A stretch of 64,000 nucleotides of DNA from Bog-756 sp963704585 (GTDB taxonomy: Bacteria > Actinomycetota > Acidimicrobiia > Acidimicrobiales > RAAP-2). This document shows, piece after piece, positions 56,616-64,000 of this stretch; within the stretch, counting starts at the first letter, position 1, and every line of letters starts with the position of its first letter. The notes under the pieces were generated by a model. It did no database searches and was not told the origin of the DNA. It saw only the letters and a program-made list of their open reading frames with translations. The position numbers were made by a program, and so were the translations under genes. Location: NCBI GenBank assembly GCA_963704585.1, contig OY969919.1, positions 2,666,001 through 2,730,000 on the forward strand. The letters run 5' to 3'.

Positions 56616-57608
56616 TCAGCCGGCGTTGGCGACGGGGACCCGGACCGCGAGCTCCTCGGTGGCCTGCTCCGGGTTGACGATGTTGATGAGCACGCCGGTC
56701 CCCATCTCGAAGCCTGCCACCGTGGTGATCTTGGGCACCACGTGGACGTGCCAGTGGTACGGCTCGGGCGCGCGGTAGGGCGCGGAGTGGAAGACGAGGT
56801 TGTAGGCGATGTCACCGAGGAGGTCGCGCAGCCTGCCGAGCGCGACCTTGAGCGCGTGGCCGACCGCGACCAGGTCGGCCTGCGGGCTGTGGTGGAGGTG
56901 CGGCCCGTGCGCGCGCGGCAGCACGAGCAACTCGTAGGGCGCGCCGCTCCAGAACGGGCAGACCACGAGGACCCGCTCGTCCGCATAGACGACCCGGTGT
57001 CCGACGTTCTCCTCGGCGTCGACCGTGGTGCAGAGCAGGCAGCGCCCCGCGAAGCGGGCGAAGCCGGCCTGCTCCTCGACGAGCTCCCTCGGCACGAACG
57101 AGAGCCCGAGGAGCTGGCCGTGCGGATGCTCGATCGAGGCCCCTGCCTCACGACCGGCGTTCACGATGGCCTGGCTGTAGCGCAGCCCGGGGATCGCCGA
57201 GTGCTGCTCGATGCGCGTGGCGATCGTCTCCATGACGGCGGCGGTCTGCTCGTCGCTCAGCATCGACCACGAGTTCTGGTGGCTCGGGGAGAGGACGAGC
57301 ACCTCGTGGATCCCCCCGGCGGTCGCCTGGGTGAAGACCGGTCCCCGGTTCGTCACGACGAAGGGGTCGTCGCCCTCGAACGCCGGGTAGCGGTTGGGCA
57401 CGACCCGGACCAGCCAGCTGCCGTCCGGTCCCGACGCCTCCAGGGTGGGGGTCACGTCCGCCTCGTTGCCCGGGCAGAACGGGCACGGCGCGGAGGTGTC
57501 CGCCTGGATCGGTGCCATCCGCGGTGCGAAGGCCTTCGGGCGGCTCGCACGGTCGGTGCTGACGACCACCCAGCGACCGGTGAGCGGATCGAGACGGAGC
57601 TGATTCAT
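56616..57608 (-). CDS. galT: Galactose-1-phosphate uridylyltransferase
   Basis: A 330-residue HIT-superfamily enzyme of the Leloir pathway. The nucleophile motif HPHGQ and metal-binding Cys pairs CPFCPG and LLCTT are present. No galK or galE lies nearby; in such solitary settings it may act on other sugar-1-phosphates. Confidence 0.92.
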   Translation of the reverse strand: MNQLRLDPLTGRWVVVSTDRASRPKAFAPRMAPIQADTSAPCPFCPGNEADVTPTLEASGPDGSWLVRVVPNRYPAFEGDDPFVVTNRGPVFTQATAGGIHEVLVLSPSHQNSWSMLSDEQTAAVMETIATRIEQHSAIPGLRYSQAIVNAGREAGASIEHPHGQLLGLSFVPRELVEEQAGFARFAGRCLLCTTVDAEENVGHRVVYADERVLVVCPFWSGAPYELLVLPRAHGPHLHHSPQADLVAVGHALKVALGRLRDLLGDIAYNLVFHSAPYRAPEPYHWHVHVVPKITTVAGFEMGTGVLINIVNPEQATEELAVRVPVANAG

Positions 57609-57802
57609 CAGCCTTGCGCGACGCTCCTCTTCGGCGTCCCCATCGTCCTGCGCACCGCGACCACCTCTCGTCCTCGGCTCGGGTTCCGGACGCGGTCGGC
57701 CAGGTCCGTCCGACCCGCCTCCTAACGTAGCAACTCGCGGACCGGCACAGGCGTCACGACCGCCGGGACCGACCGCCGTGGTCCGGATGCCAGACTCTTG
57801 CC

Positions 57803-58354
57803 ATGGGGCAGCTCCCGCCGGTCGGTCCCGTGATGCTGCTCGCCTTCGACCAACCCCGCAGTGTCGGGTACGACCTCGTGCTCCTCGCGCACGTCCTCTC
57901 GGCCGTCATCGGGATCGGCGCGCTCGTGGTGGCAGGCGCCTACGCTGTCGCGCTGCGCCGGCCGGGCGTGCCGTCCGCTCCGGTCCTGCGCTACTACCGC
58001 CAGGGGGTCAACTGGGCGGGCAGGATCCTCTTCGCGGTCCCGGTCCTCGGCGCCGCGCTGGTCGCGATGAGCGGCAGCGACTGGACGTACTCGGACGCGT
58101 GGGTGGTCGCCGGATTCCTGCTCTGGGCGATGGTGGCCGTCGTCGCCGAGCTCGCGGTCTGGCCGGCGGAGCGCGGGATCCAGGCCGAGCTCGCGGCAGC
58201 GGCCGTGGCAGCGGCCGCGGCCGACCTGCCGATCCTGATCACGCCCGAGCGCGGCCCTGTTCTCGACCGTCTCTGCTCGCAGGTCACGGTGCTCTCGACG
58301 GGCTGCATCGTCGCGCTCGTCGTCGCGATGGTGGTGATGGTGGCGAAGCCGTAG
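57803..58354 (+). CDS. DUF2269-like integral membrane protein
   Basis: A 183-residue protein with four hydrophobic helices. A conserved His early in helix 1 (LLAHVLSAVIGIGALVV) is typical of the DUF2269 group of small predicted membrane proteins, and could bind heme. Function unknown. Confidence 0.6.
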   Translation: MGQLPPVGPVMLLAFDQPRSVGYDLVLLAHVLSAVIGIGALVVAGAYAVALRRPGVPSAPVLRYYRQGVNWAGRILFAVPVLGAALVAMSGSDWTYSDAWVVAGFLLWAMVAVVAELAVWPAERGIQAELAAAAVAAAAADLPILITPERGPVLDRLCSQVTVLSTGCIVALVVAMVVMVAKP

Positions 58355-58389
58355 ACCCGCCGTCGACGGTCCGGCGCCGGCGCCTCGAC

Positions 58390-59685
58390 TCAGGCCGCGG
58401 TGAAGCGGCAGGGCAGATGCTTGATGCCGTTGATGAAGCTGGACGCGAGGCGGTCCGGCTCGGCGGTCGCCTCGATGTCCGGCAGCCGGACGAGGAGCTC
58501 GCGCATCATGACGTCGATCTCGCGCCGGGCCAGGTGTGCGCCGAGACAGAAGTGCGGGCCGGCCGCCCCGAACCCCAGGTGTGGATTGGGAGCGCGCCGC
58601 ACGTCGAACCGGTCGGGGTCGTCGAAGACCTCCTCGTCGCGGTTGGCCGAGCTGTAGAAGAGGAGCACCTTGTCGCCCTCGTGCAGCTCCTCACCCGCAA
58701 GCACCGTGTCCCCGGTCACCGTGCGCCGCATCCAGATGACCGGTGTGGCCCACCGCACGATCTCGTCGACGCCGGTCGGTCCCACCGCGGCGGGGTCCGC
58801 CTGCCAGATCGCGCGCTGGTCGGGATGCTCGGTCAGCGCCCAGAGCCCGTGGCTGATCGCGTTCCGGGTCGTCTCGTTGCCGGCGGTCAGCAGCAGGACG
58901 AAGAAGGACGCGAGCTCCGCGTGGGTGAGCGCCTCGCCGTCGATGTTGGTCGTGATCAGCGCGGTCGTGAGGTCGTCGGTCGGGTGCTCGACCCGGTGCG
59001 CGCTGAGCTCCTGCATGAGCTCGGTGAGCTGCTGACCGGCCTCGATGAAGGCGAGGACGGGGTCGGTGCCCGGCGTGATGAATTCGGGATCGCCGCCGCT
59101 CAGGATCACGTTGGAGCATGCGAGCACGGTCGCGTACTCCGACGAGGGAACACCCATCATGTCGCAGATGATCTCGAGCGGGAACGGTGATGCGATCTCG
59201 GACACGAAGTCGCACTCGCCCTTGCCCGAGGCACGCTGGATGACCCGGTCCGCCACCTCCTCGATGCTCTCCTCGATGGCCTTGATCCTCCTCGGGTTGA
59301 AGGCCTGGGAGACGATGCGGCGGAGGCGCGCGTGTCGCGGGTTGTCCGTCGAGATCATCCCGGCGAAGTACTCGACCATCTCCGGCGGGAGGTCGGGGAT
59401 GCTGACCGCGCCCTTGCCCGAGCAGTAGAGCTCGGGGTGGCGGCTGATCTCGGTCACGTCCGCGTGCCGGGTCACCGCCCGGTAGCCGGGGCCCGGCGGC
59501 GGCGCGAGGGCGGAGATCATGGTGCCGTCGGGCTCCTCGAAGAAGGCGAGCGGGCGCTCAAGCCGGAGGAGCGCGAACGCGGCCTCGCGCTCGGCCCAGG
59601 GGCGCTCCCAGAACGTGATGTCGGAGAGGTCGATCTCGTCGAGGGTGAGGACGGTCTCGGGGGTCACCTCCCCAACGCTACCCAT
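58390..59685 (-). CDS. Cytochrome P450 (CYP125/142-like)
   Basis: A P450 of about 430 residues. Oxygen-binding AGNETTRN, K-helix ExxR near DEIVRWATP, and heme loop FGAAGPHFCLGAHLAR with the Cys ligand. The ending INGIKHLPCRF resembles sterol/fatty-acid omega-hydroxylases such as CYP125 and CYP142. The start is uncertain: ATG 59685 overlaps the upstream stop by 8 nt, and GTG 59667 lies 7 nt after a TAGCGT, a leaderless option. Steroid substrate is inference. Confidence 0.88.
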   Translation of the reverse strand: MGSVGEVTPETVLTLDEIDLSDITFWERPWAEREAAFALLRLERPLAFFEEPDGTMISALAPPPGPGYRAVTRHADVTEISRHPELYCSGKGAVSIPDLPPEMVEYFAGMISTDNPRHARLRRIVSQAFNPRRIKAIEESIEEVADRVIQRASGKGECDFVSEIASPFPLEIICDMMGVPSSEYATVLACSNVILSGGDPEFITPGTDPVLAFIEAGQQLTELMQELSAHRVEHPTDDLTTALITTNIDGEALTHAELASFFVLLLTAGNETTRNAISHGLWALTEHPDQRAIWQADPAAVGPTGVDEIVRWATPVIWMRRTVTGDTVLAGEELHEGDKVLLFYSSANRDEEVFDDPDRFDVRRAPNPHLGFGAAGPHFCLGAHLARREIDVMMRELLVRLPDIEATAEPDRLASSFINGIKHLPCRFTAA

Positions 59686-60424
59686 CCCCGCGCCCGGACG
59701 GCGGGCCCGCGCCGCGGTCCTCGGGACGGCCGGCACCGTCGCCGGTCGGGCCGGCGCCGATTGCGGCTCGCAGGACCGCCCGCGCCTCGTCCACCCGTCC
59801 GCCGTCCACCAGGGGTGCCATCCGCTCGAGCAGCGACGGCCAGTCCACCGAACCGGTCGGCTGGCCGGCGGCCCGGAGCGCGCCCCGGGCCTCGACGACG
59901 AGCTCGACGAGGATCGGCAGGCCGTGCCCGAGCGTTCCGGCGATCCGCCCGCGGAGCCAGCCTGCGACCGCTGGCGCCGAACCGTCGGTCGAGACGGCGA
60001 CGGTCACCGGACCGTCGCGGTGCACGGCCGGGAGCAGGAGGTCGCCGGGGTGGTCGGCGTCCGCCGAGCTCACGTGCACATCGGCGGCCCGTGCGTCGGT
60101 GACGACGGCCAGGTCGACCTCGGCCACCCCGGTCGCGGCGACGACGAGGTCGTAGCCTGCGGCTTCGCCGGACCGGTACGGGCGGTGCTCGACGGTGAGG
60201 CGGCGGTCGTCCCCCGGCCGGGCACGCACGCGGTCGAGGAGCTCCGGCCCGACCTGCGGTGCGACGACCGTCACGATCGCACCCGATCGGAGCAGAGCCC
60301 CGGCCCGGCGTGTGGCGACGTGACCACCGCCCACCACGAGGCAACGGCGGTCGGCGATCGAGAGGAGGACCGGGAGCGGCGGCCACGGTCCGCCGCCGGT
60401 CCCGCCGGCGCCGTCCCCGTTCAC
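59678..60424 (-). CDS. Precorrin-2 dehydrogenase / siroheme synthase N-terminal part
   Basis: A 248-residue protein with the NAD-binding loop VVGGGHVATRRAGALL, as in Met8 and the CysG N-terminus. It oxidises precorrin-2 to sirohydrochlorin toward siroheme. No methyltransferase domain is fused. It diverges from cysH and the siroheme-dependent reductase, which need its product. The C-terminus is a low-complexity Gly/Arg tail. Confidence 0.85.
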   Translation of the reverse strand: MNGDGAGGTGGGPWPPLPVLLSIADRRCLVVGGGHVATRRAGALLRSGAIVTVVAPQVGPELLDRVRARPGDDRRLTVEHRPYRSGEAAGYDLVVAATGVAEVDLAVVTDARAADVHVSSADADHPGDLLLPAVHRDGPVTVAVSTDGSAPAVAGWLRGRIAGTLGHGLPILVELVVEARGALRAAGQPTGSVDWPSLLERMAPLVDGGRVDEARAVLRAAIGAGPTGDGAGRPEDRGAGPPSGRGDG

Positions 60425-60570
60425 GTCCCCGGTCGCGGATCGGTCGGGCGGCAGGGTGCGGGGCTCATCGGAGGAGTCGGGCAGGCGGCTCGACCACCGA
60501 CCCGTCCGGTGCAGTCTTGCCCGTCGCCGATCGACCCGTCGGCCGCGGCCGGGGGTTGCCCTCGGGCAGC

Positions 60571-60608
60571 TATTCTTCTAAAACCTGATCTAGTTAGTCA
60601 TGTATAGT
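60571..60608 (+). promoter_or_regulatory. Promoter region of the cysH operon
   Basis: An AT-rich island in very GC-rich surroundings with TATAGT at 60603-60608 as -10. A CTAA/TTAG inverted repeat with 12-nt spacing (about 60578-60597) lies where a regulator could bind. The -35 is not consensus, which suggests activation. Confidence 0.5.
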
Positions 60609-60699
60609 GACCTTCCGGTGGCGGGACACCCCGATCCACCGGGCAGACCGGGGCCGGCCGGCGTCGGACGGGGCCCGACCGGGAGGACAGGGAGATCGC

Positions 60700-61389
60700 A
60701 TGGGGACGAGCACCGTGGACTGCGAACCGGACGTGAGGGCAGTGCGAGACGAGATGGCCGAGGTCTCCGAGCGCTTCGAGACGGCCCCGCCCGGGCTGAT
60801 CGTCGCCTGGGCCGTCGAGCGGTTCGGCTCCAAGGTCGCCCTCTCGTGCTCCTTCCAGGACGCGGTCCTCATCGACATCGCGGTCGGGATCGACCCCGCG
60901 ATCGAGGTGGTCTTCCTCGACACCGGCTCGCACTTCCCCGAGACGCTCGCGTACGTCGAGGCGGTCCGGGCCCGCTACGACCTCAACCTCACCGTCACCC
61001 AGCCCGCGACCGGCGCGGAGCAGTGGCCGTGCGGGTCCGCGCAGTGCTGCGAGTTCCGCAAGGTCCGGCCGCTCAAGGAGGCGCTCGCCGGCAAGGAGGC
61101 GTGGCTCACCGGCCTCAAGCGGGTCGACGCACCGACCCGACGGGACGCGCCCATCGCCTCGTACGACGACGCGTGGGGCAAGGTGAAGATCAACCCGATG
61201 GCGACCTGGACCGACCAGGACGTCGCGGGGTACGCCGCAGACCACGGGATCCCCGTGCACCCGCTCGTTCCGAAGGGCTACCTCTCCATCGGCTGTGCCC
61301 CGACGACGCGCCCGGTGGCAGACGGCGAAGACCCGCGCGCCGGGCGGTGGGCCGACTCCGACAAGGTCGAGTGCGGGTTGCACCTCTAG
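60700..61389 (+). CDS. cysH: Adenylylsulfate/phosphoadenylylsulfate reductase
   Basis: A 229-residue CysH that reduces APS or PAPS to sulfite. It has the two Cys pairs, CGSAQCCEFRKV and GCAPTTRPV, plus the final ECGLHL, that hold a 4Fe-4S cluster and the reactive Cys. Their presence points to an APS reductase. ATG 60700 is preceded by GGGAG; an in-frame ATG near the promoter at 60607 is too early. Followed after 1 nt by the sulfite reductase. Confidence 0.93.
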   Translation: MGTSTVDCEPDVRAVRDEMAEVSERFETAPPGLIVAWAVERFGSKVALSCSFQDAVLIDIAVGIDPAIEVVFLDTGSHFPETLAYVEAVRARYDLNLTVTQPATGAEQWPCGSAQCCEFRKVRPLKEALAGKEAWLTGLKRVDAPTRRDAPIASYDDAWGKVKINPMATWTDQDVAGYAADHGIPVHPLVPKGYLSIGCAPTTRPVADGEDPRAGRWADSDKVECGLHL

Positions 61390-61390
61390 C

Positions 61391-63160
61391 ATGGCCAAGG
61401 ACCGGGACGAGCTCTACGGGCTCCGGATCCGCGGGACCGACCGGCCCATGCCCTTCCTCAACCCCTACCGGACCGAGGGTGAGCTGAACGAGATCGAGCG
61501 GTGGAAGCTCGAGCGGCATCCGCTCGAGATCGCCGATGCGATCATCGACACCTACTCGAAGACGGGACCGGCGGGCATCGCGAAGGTCCCCGGCGAAGTG
61601 GAACGCCTCAAGTGGGCGGGCATCTACCCGCAGCGCCAGGGCGGCGACGCGTTCATGATGCGGATCAAGGTGCCGGGCGGGTTCCTGACCGCGCCGCAGC
61701 TCCGGGAGGTCGGTGTCGTCGCCGACGCGTTCGGCGAAGGCCCCGACGGGACCGAGAGCCGCGTCTTCGGCTCGCGGTACGCGGACCTCACGACGCGGCA
61801 GAGCATCCAGATCCACTGGCTCCGGATCGAGGACGTCCCGCGGATCTGGCGGCGGTTCGCCGCGGTGGGCCTCACCACCATCCAGGCCTGCGGCGACTCC
61901 TCGCGCAACGTGCTCAACTGCCCGGTCTCGGGCGTCGACGCCGAGGAGGTGTTCGACGCGCTGCCGGTCGCGCAGGCGGTCTCGGCGTTCTTCACCGGCA
62001 ACCGCGAGTACGCGAACCTGCCGCGCAAGTTCAAGATCTCGGTGACCGGCTGTCTCGAGGACTGCGCGCAGGCGGAGATCAACGACATCGGCCTGTGGCC
62101 TGCGCGGGCGGCCGACGGCACACTCGGCTTCAACCTGCTGGTGGGCGGTGGGCTCTCCGACGGGGAGCGCATGGCGTCCGACGTCGACGTGTTCGTCCGC
62201 ACTGACCAGGCGGTCGAGATCACCCGGGCGATCGCCCAGGTCTTCGGCGAGCTCGGCAACCGCGAGCACCGGGGCCTCGCGTGGATGCGCTACCTCGTCG
62301 AGGAGCTCGGTCCCGAGGGGTTCCGCGAGCAGCTGGCCAAGCGGGCGCGCTTCGAGCTGTCGCCCGCCGGGGAGCAGCTCACCCGCCGTTATCGCGGCGA
62401 CCACGTCGGGGTCCACCGCCAGAAGGGGGAAGGCCTCTCCTATGTGGGCTGCTCCGTGCCGGTGGGCCGGATGACCGGGCTCGAGCTCGTGGAGGCCGCC
62501 CGCCTCGCCGAGACGTACGGCGACGGCACGGCGCGCCTCGGCACCGACCAGAACCTCGTCTTCACCGGGGTCGCCGACGACCGCCTCGACGCGCTCCTCG
62601 CCGAAGACCTGCTCGCCAAGTACTCGCCCTTCCCGGGCCCGTTCAGCCGCGGGGTGGTGGCCTGCACCGGGTCGGAATTCTGCCGGTACGCCATCGTCGA
62701 GACGAAGGAGCGCGCGGTCAAGTGGGCCCGCTTCCTCGACGAGCAGCTGGCCGACGACGCGGTGGGAACGGGTGCGGACAGCGGTCGCGCTGCCGACGCC
62801 GGCATCATCCGCATGCACTTCTCGGGCTGCTCGGCGAGCTGCGCACAGCCCCAGATCGCCGACATCGGCTTCCGGGGCGAGGTCGCCCACGTGGGCAGCC
62901 ACCTCGAGGAGGCCGTCGACATCGGGATGGGCGGGTCGCTCGGGGAGCAGGCCGGGTTCATCGACTGGATCGAGCACGCCCGGCCGGTCACGCAGGTTCC
63001 CGACGCGCTCGTGCGCGTCGTGCGGAGGTACCGGGACGAGCGGCGCGACGGTGAGCGCTTCGTGAACTGGGCGCGCCGCGTCGACAACGACGAGCTGCGC
63101 CGGACCCTCGCCGGTGAGCAGTCGCCGGTCGCGGCCGGCGCGGTGGAGTCCGGGCGATGA
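61391..63160 (+). CDS. Siroheme sulfite/nitrite reductase
   Basis: A 589-residue single-subunit reductase with two pseudo-repeated halves. The siroheme-4Fe-4S Cys ligands are in CTGSEFC and SGCSASC of the second half; the first half has a parallel ACGDSSRNVLNC and TGCLEDC. By position after cysH it should reduce sulfite to sulfide, though nitrite is also possible. Its stop overlaps the FrhB-type gene start, so they are translated together. Confidence 0.93.
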   Translation: MAKDRDELYGLRIRGTDRPMPFLNPYRTEGELNEIERWKLERHPLEIADAIIDTYSKTGPAGIAKVPGEVERLKWAGIYPQRQGGDAFMMRIKVPGGFLTAPQLREVGVVADAFGEGPDGTESRVFGSRYADLTTRQSIQIHWLRIEDVPRIWRRFAAVGLTTIQACGDSSRNVLNCPVSGVDAEEVFDALPVAQAVSAFFTGNREYANLPRKFKISVTGCLEDCAQAEINDIGLWPARAADGTLGFNLLVGGGLSDGERMASDVDVFVRTDQAVEITRAIAQVFGELGNREHRGLAWMRYLVEELGPEGFREQLAKRARFELSPAGEQLTRRYRGDHVGVHRQKGEGLSYVGCSVPVGRMTGLELVEAARLAETYGDGTARLGTDQNLVFTGVADDRLDALLAEDLLAKYSPFPGPFSRGVVACTGSEFCRYAIVETKERAVKWARFLDEQLADDAVGTGADSGRAADAGIIRMHFSGCSASCAQPQIADIGFRGEVAHVGSHLEEAVDIGMGGSLGEQAGFIDWIEHARPVTQVPDALVRVVRRYRDERRDGERFVNWARRVDNDELRRTLAGEQSPVAAGAVESGR

Positions 63161-64000
63161 AGGCGTACCGCCTCCGCGAGTCGATGAACGGCATCGAGGA
63201 GCCGCCGGGCAAGACGTGGTTCTGGGAGCTCGAGGCCGGCGTGATCGAGGCCGACCGGTGCATCCAGTGCGGGACCTGCATCGCGGCCTGCCCGTCCAAT
63301 TCGATCGGCATCAACGAGGACACCTTCCTGCCCGAGCTGGTCAAGATGTGCACCGGCTGCTCGCTCTGCTGGGACTTCTGCCCCCGTGGCGGGCTCCGGT
63401 ACGAGGCGCTCTGGCCGCCCTCGACGACGGCCGGTCGGGCCGACGACGAGGACGTGGCGGACGCGGATGCCGTGGTGCGCGCCGACGCATCGGACACCTA
63501 CTGGAAGATCACCGGAGGCCCGCCCGGGGACGGGCTCGGCGCGGTGCTCGACTCCTACGCGGTGCGTGCCGGGTCACGACCCGAGTTCGCGCAGGACGGC
63601 GGAGTGGTCAGCGCGCTGCTCGTCGCAGCGCTCGCGGCGGGCGAGATCGACGGCGCGCTCGTGACCAAGCCGAGCCCGGACCCCGAGGAGCCCTGGAAGG
63701 GCGTGGCCCATCTCGCCACCACCGCAAAGGAGATCGTCGACGCGGCAGGCAGCTACTACAACCAGACGATGGCCTTGGCGGAGCTCGACCTCTCGACCTA
63801 CGACCTGCCGGCGAAGCCGAAGATCGCAGTCGTCGGCACGCCCTGCGAGATCCAGGGGATCCGCGCCATGCAGGCCCGGCGGTGGCCGACCGGTGCGCAC
63901 CGGATCGACGCGGTGGTGCTCACGATCGCGCTGCTGTGCACGAAGAGCTTCGACTATCGGGGCCTGATGCTCCAGCTCCTCCGCGAGGACCGCGCGATCG
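63157..64000 (+). CDS. FrhB/F420-dehydrogenase-type oxidoreductase, 3' end outside window
   Basis: At least 281 residues, open to the window end. Two 4Fe-4S motifs, C35xxC38xxC41xxxC45 and C65xxC68xxC71xxxC75, precede the FrhB-like region: QDGGVVSALLVAALA and later VVGTPCEIQGIRAMQ. The family oxidises coenzyme F420H2 or passes electrons with ferredoxin and flavin. Overlap with the sulfite reductase gene suggests it supplies that enzyme with electrons, as in the F420-dependent sulfite reductases of methanogens where both parts are fused. Confidence 0.82.
   Translation, partial: MKAYRLRESMNGIEEPPGKTWFWELEAGVIEADRCIQCGTCIAACPSNSIGINEDTFLPELVKMCTGCSLCWDFCPRGGLRYEALWPPSTTAGRADDEDVADADAVVRADASDTYWKITGGPPGDGLGAVLDSYAVRAGSRPEFAQDGGVVSALLVAALAAGEIDGALVTKPSPDPEEPWKGVAHLATTAKEIVDAAGSYYNQTMALAELDLSTYDLPAKPKIAVVGTPCEIQGIRAMQARRWPTGAHRIDAVVLTIALLCTKSFDYRGLMLQLLREDRAI

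Overview
The window is very GC-rich with dense, mostly short-spaced genes, frequent GTG starts, many 4-nt ATGA/GTGA gene overlaps and TAnnnT -10 boxes lying 6-8 nt upstream of start codons (leaderless style). Together with an actinobacterial-type SerC, a MurA whose catalytic Cys is Asp, a trehalose synthase, an F420-type FrhB protein and 11-nt PHO-box-like repeats, this points to an actinomycete-phylum bacterium, most likely of the class Acidimicrobiia. The class is inference, not proof.

Region 1 (1-9.8 kb) is amino-acid biosynthesis. It holds the 3' end of ilvD, an attenuator with a short Leu/Val leader peptide in front of ilvB-ilvN-ilvC, then serC, an aspartate-type aminotransferase and serA. 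Region 2 (9.8-23.5 kb) looks accessory and by eye has lower GC. It has a frameshifted monooxygenase-fold gene, two lipoproteins, then a PHO-box-preceded pst locus: pstC-pstA-pstB, a membrane-anchored PstS-like protein, a second large anchored PstS-fold protein, a sortase-fold membrane protein lacking the catalytic His and Cys, and a separately PHO-boxed secreted protein joining a TIG/IPT domain to a PstS-like fold. Seven apparent frameshifts cluster in 13.4-17.8 kb. Region 3 (23.5-25.2 kb) is arsenic: an ArsR-phosphatase fusion divergent from a three-helix ArsC, with a palindromic operator between them.

Region 4 (25.2-32 kb, all minus) is a self-regulated redox cluster: cytochrome-b-like protein, response regulator, histidine kinase, a small Gly-rich membrane protein, ApbE flavin transferase, ferric-reductase-like membrane cytochrome, NuoF-like flavoprotein and ferredoxin. 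Region 5 (32.1-32.55 kb) has no convincing gene but holds a near-consensus promoter followed by strongly self-complementary sequence, a candidate structured RNA. Region 6 (32.5-42.4 kb) carries greA-leuC-leuD, a serine hydrolase, a flippase-like membrane protein, a thiolase-like protein (frameshifted), rpiB-glyA and a WecA-type transferase.

Region 7 (42.5-50.6 kb) is the complete F1Fo ATP synthase operon, with a delta subunit that seems to have a duplicated N-terminal domain. Region 8 (50.6-60.4 kb) holds glpX, murA, meaB, treS, vapBC, galT, a DUF2269-like membrane protein, a P450 and a precorrin-2 dehydrogenase. Region 9 (60.5-64 kb) is sulfur assimilation: cysH, a siroheme sulfite/nitrite reductase and, overlapping its stop codon, an FrhB-type F420 oxidoreductase cut by the window end. 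That arrangement suggests F420H2-driven sulfite reduction. No tRNA, rRNA, CRISPR array or insertion sequence was recognised.
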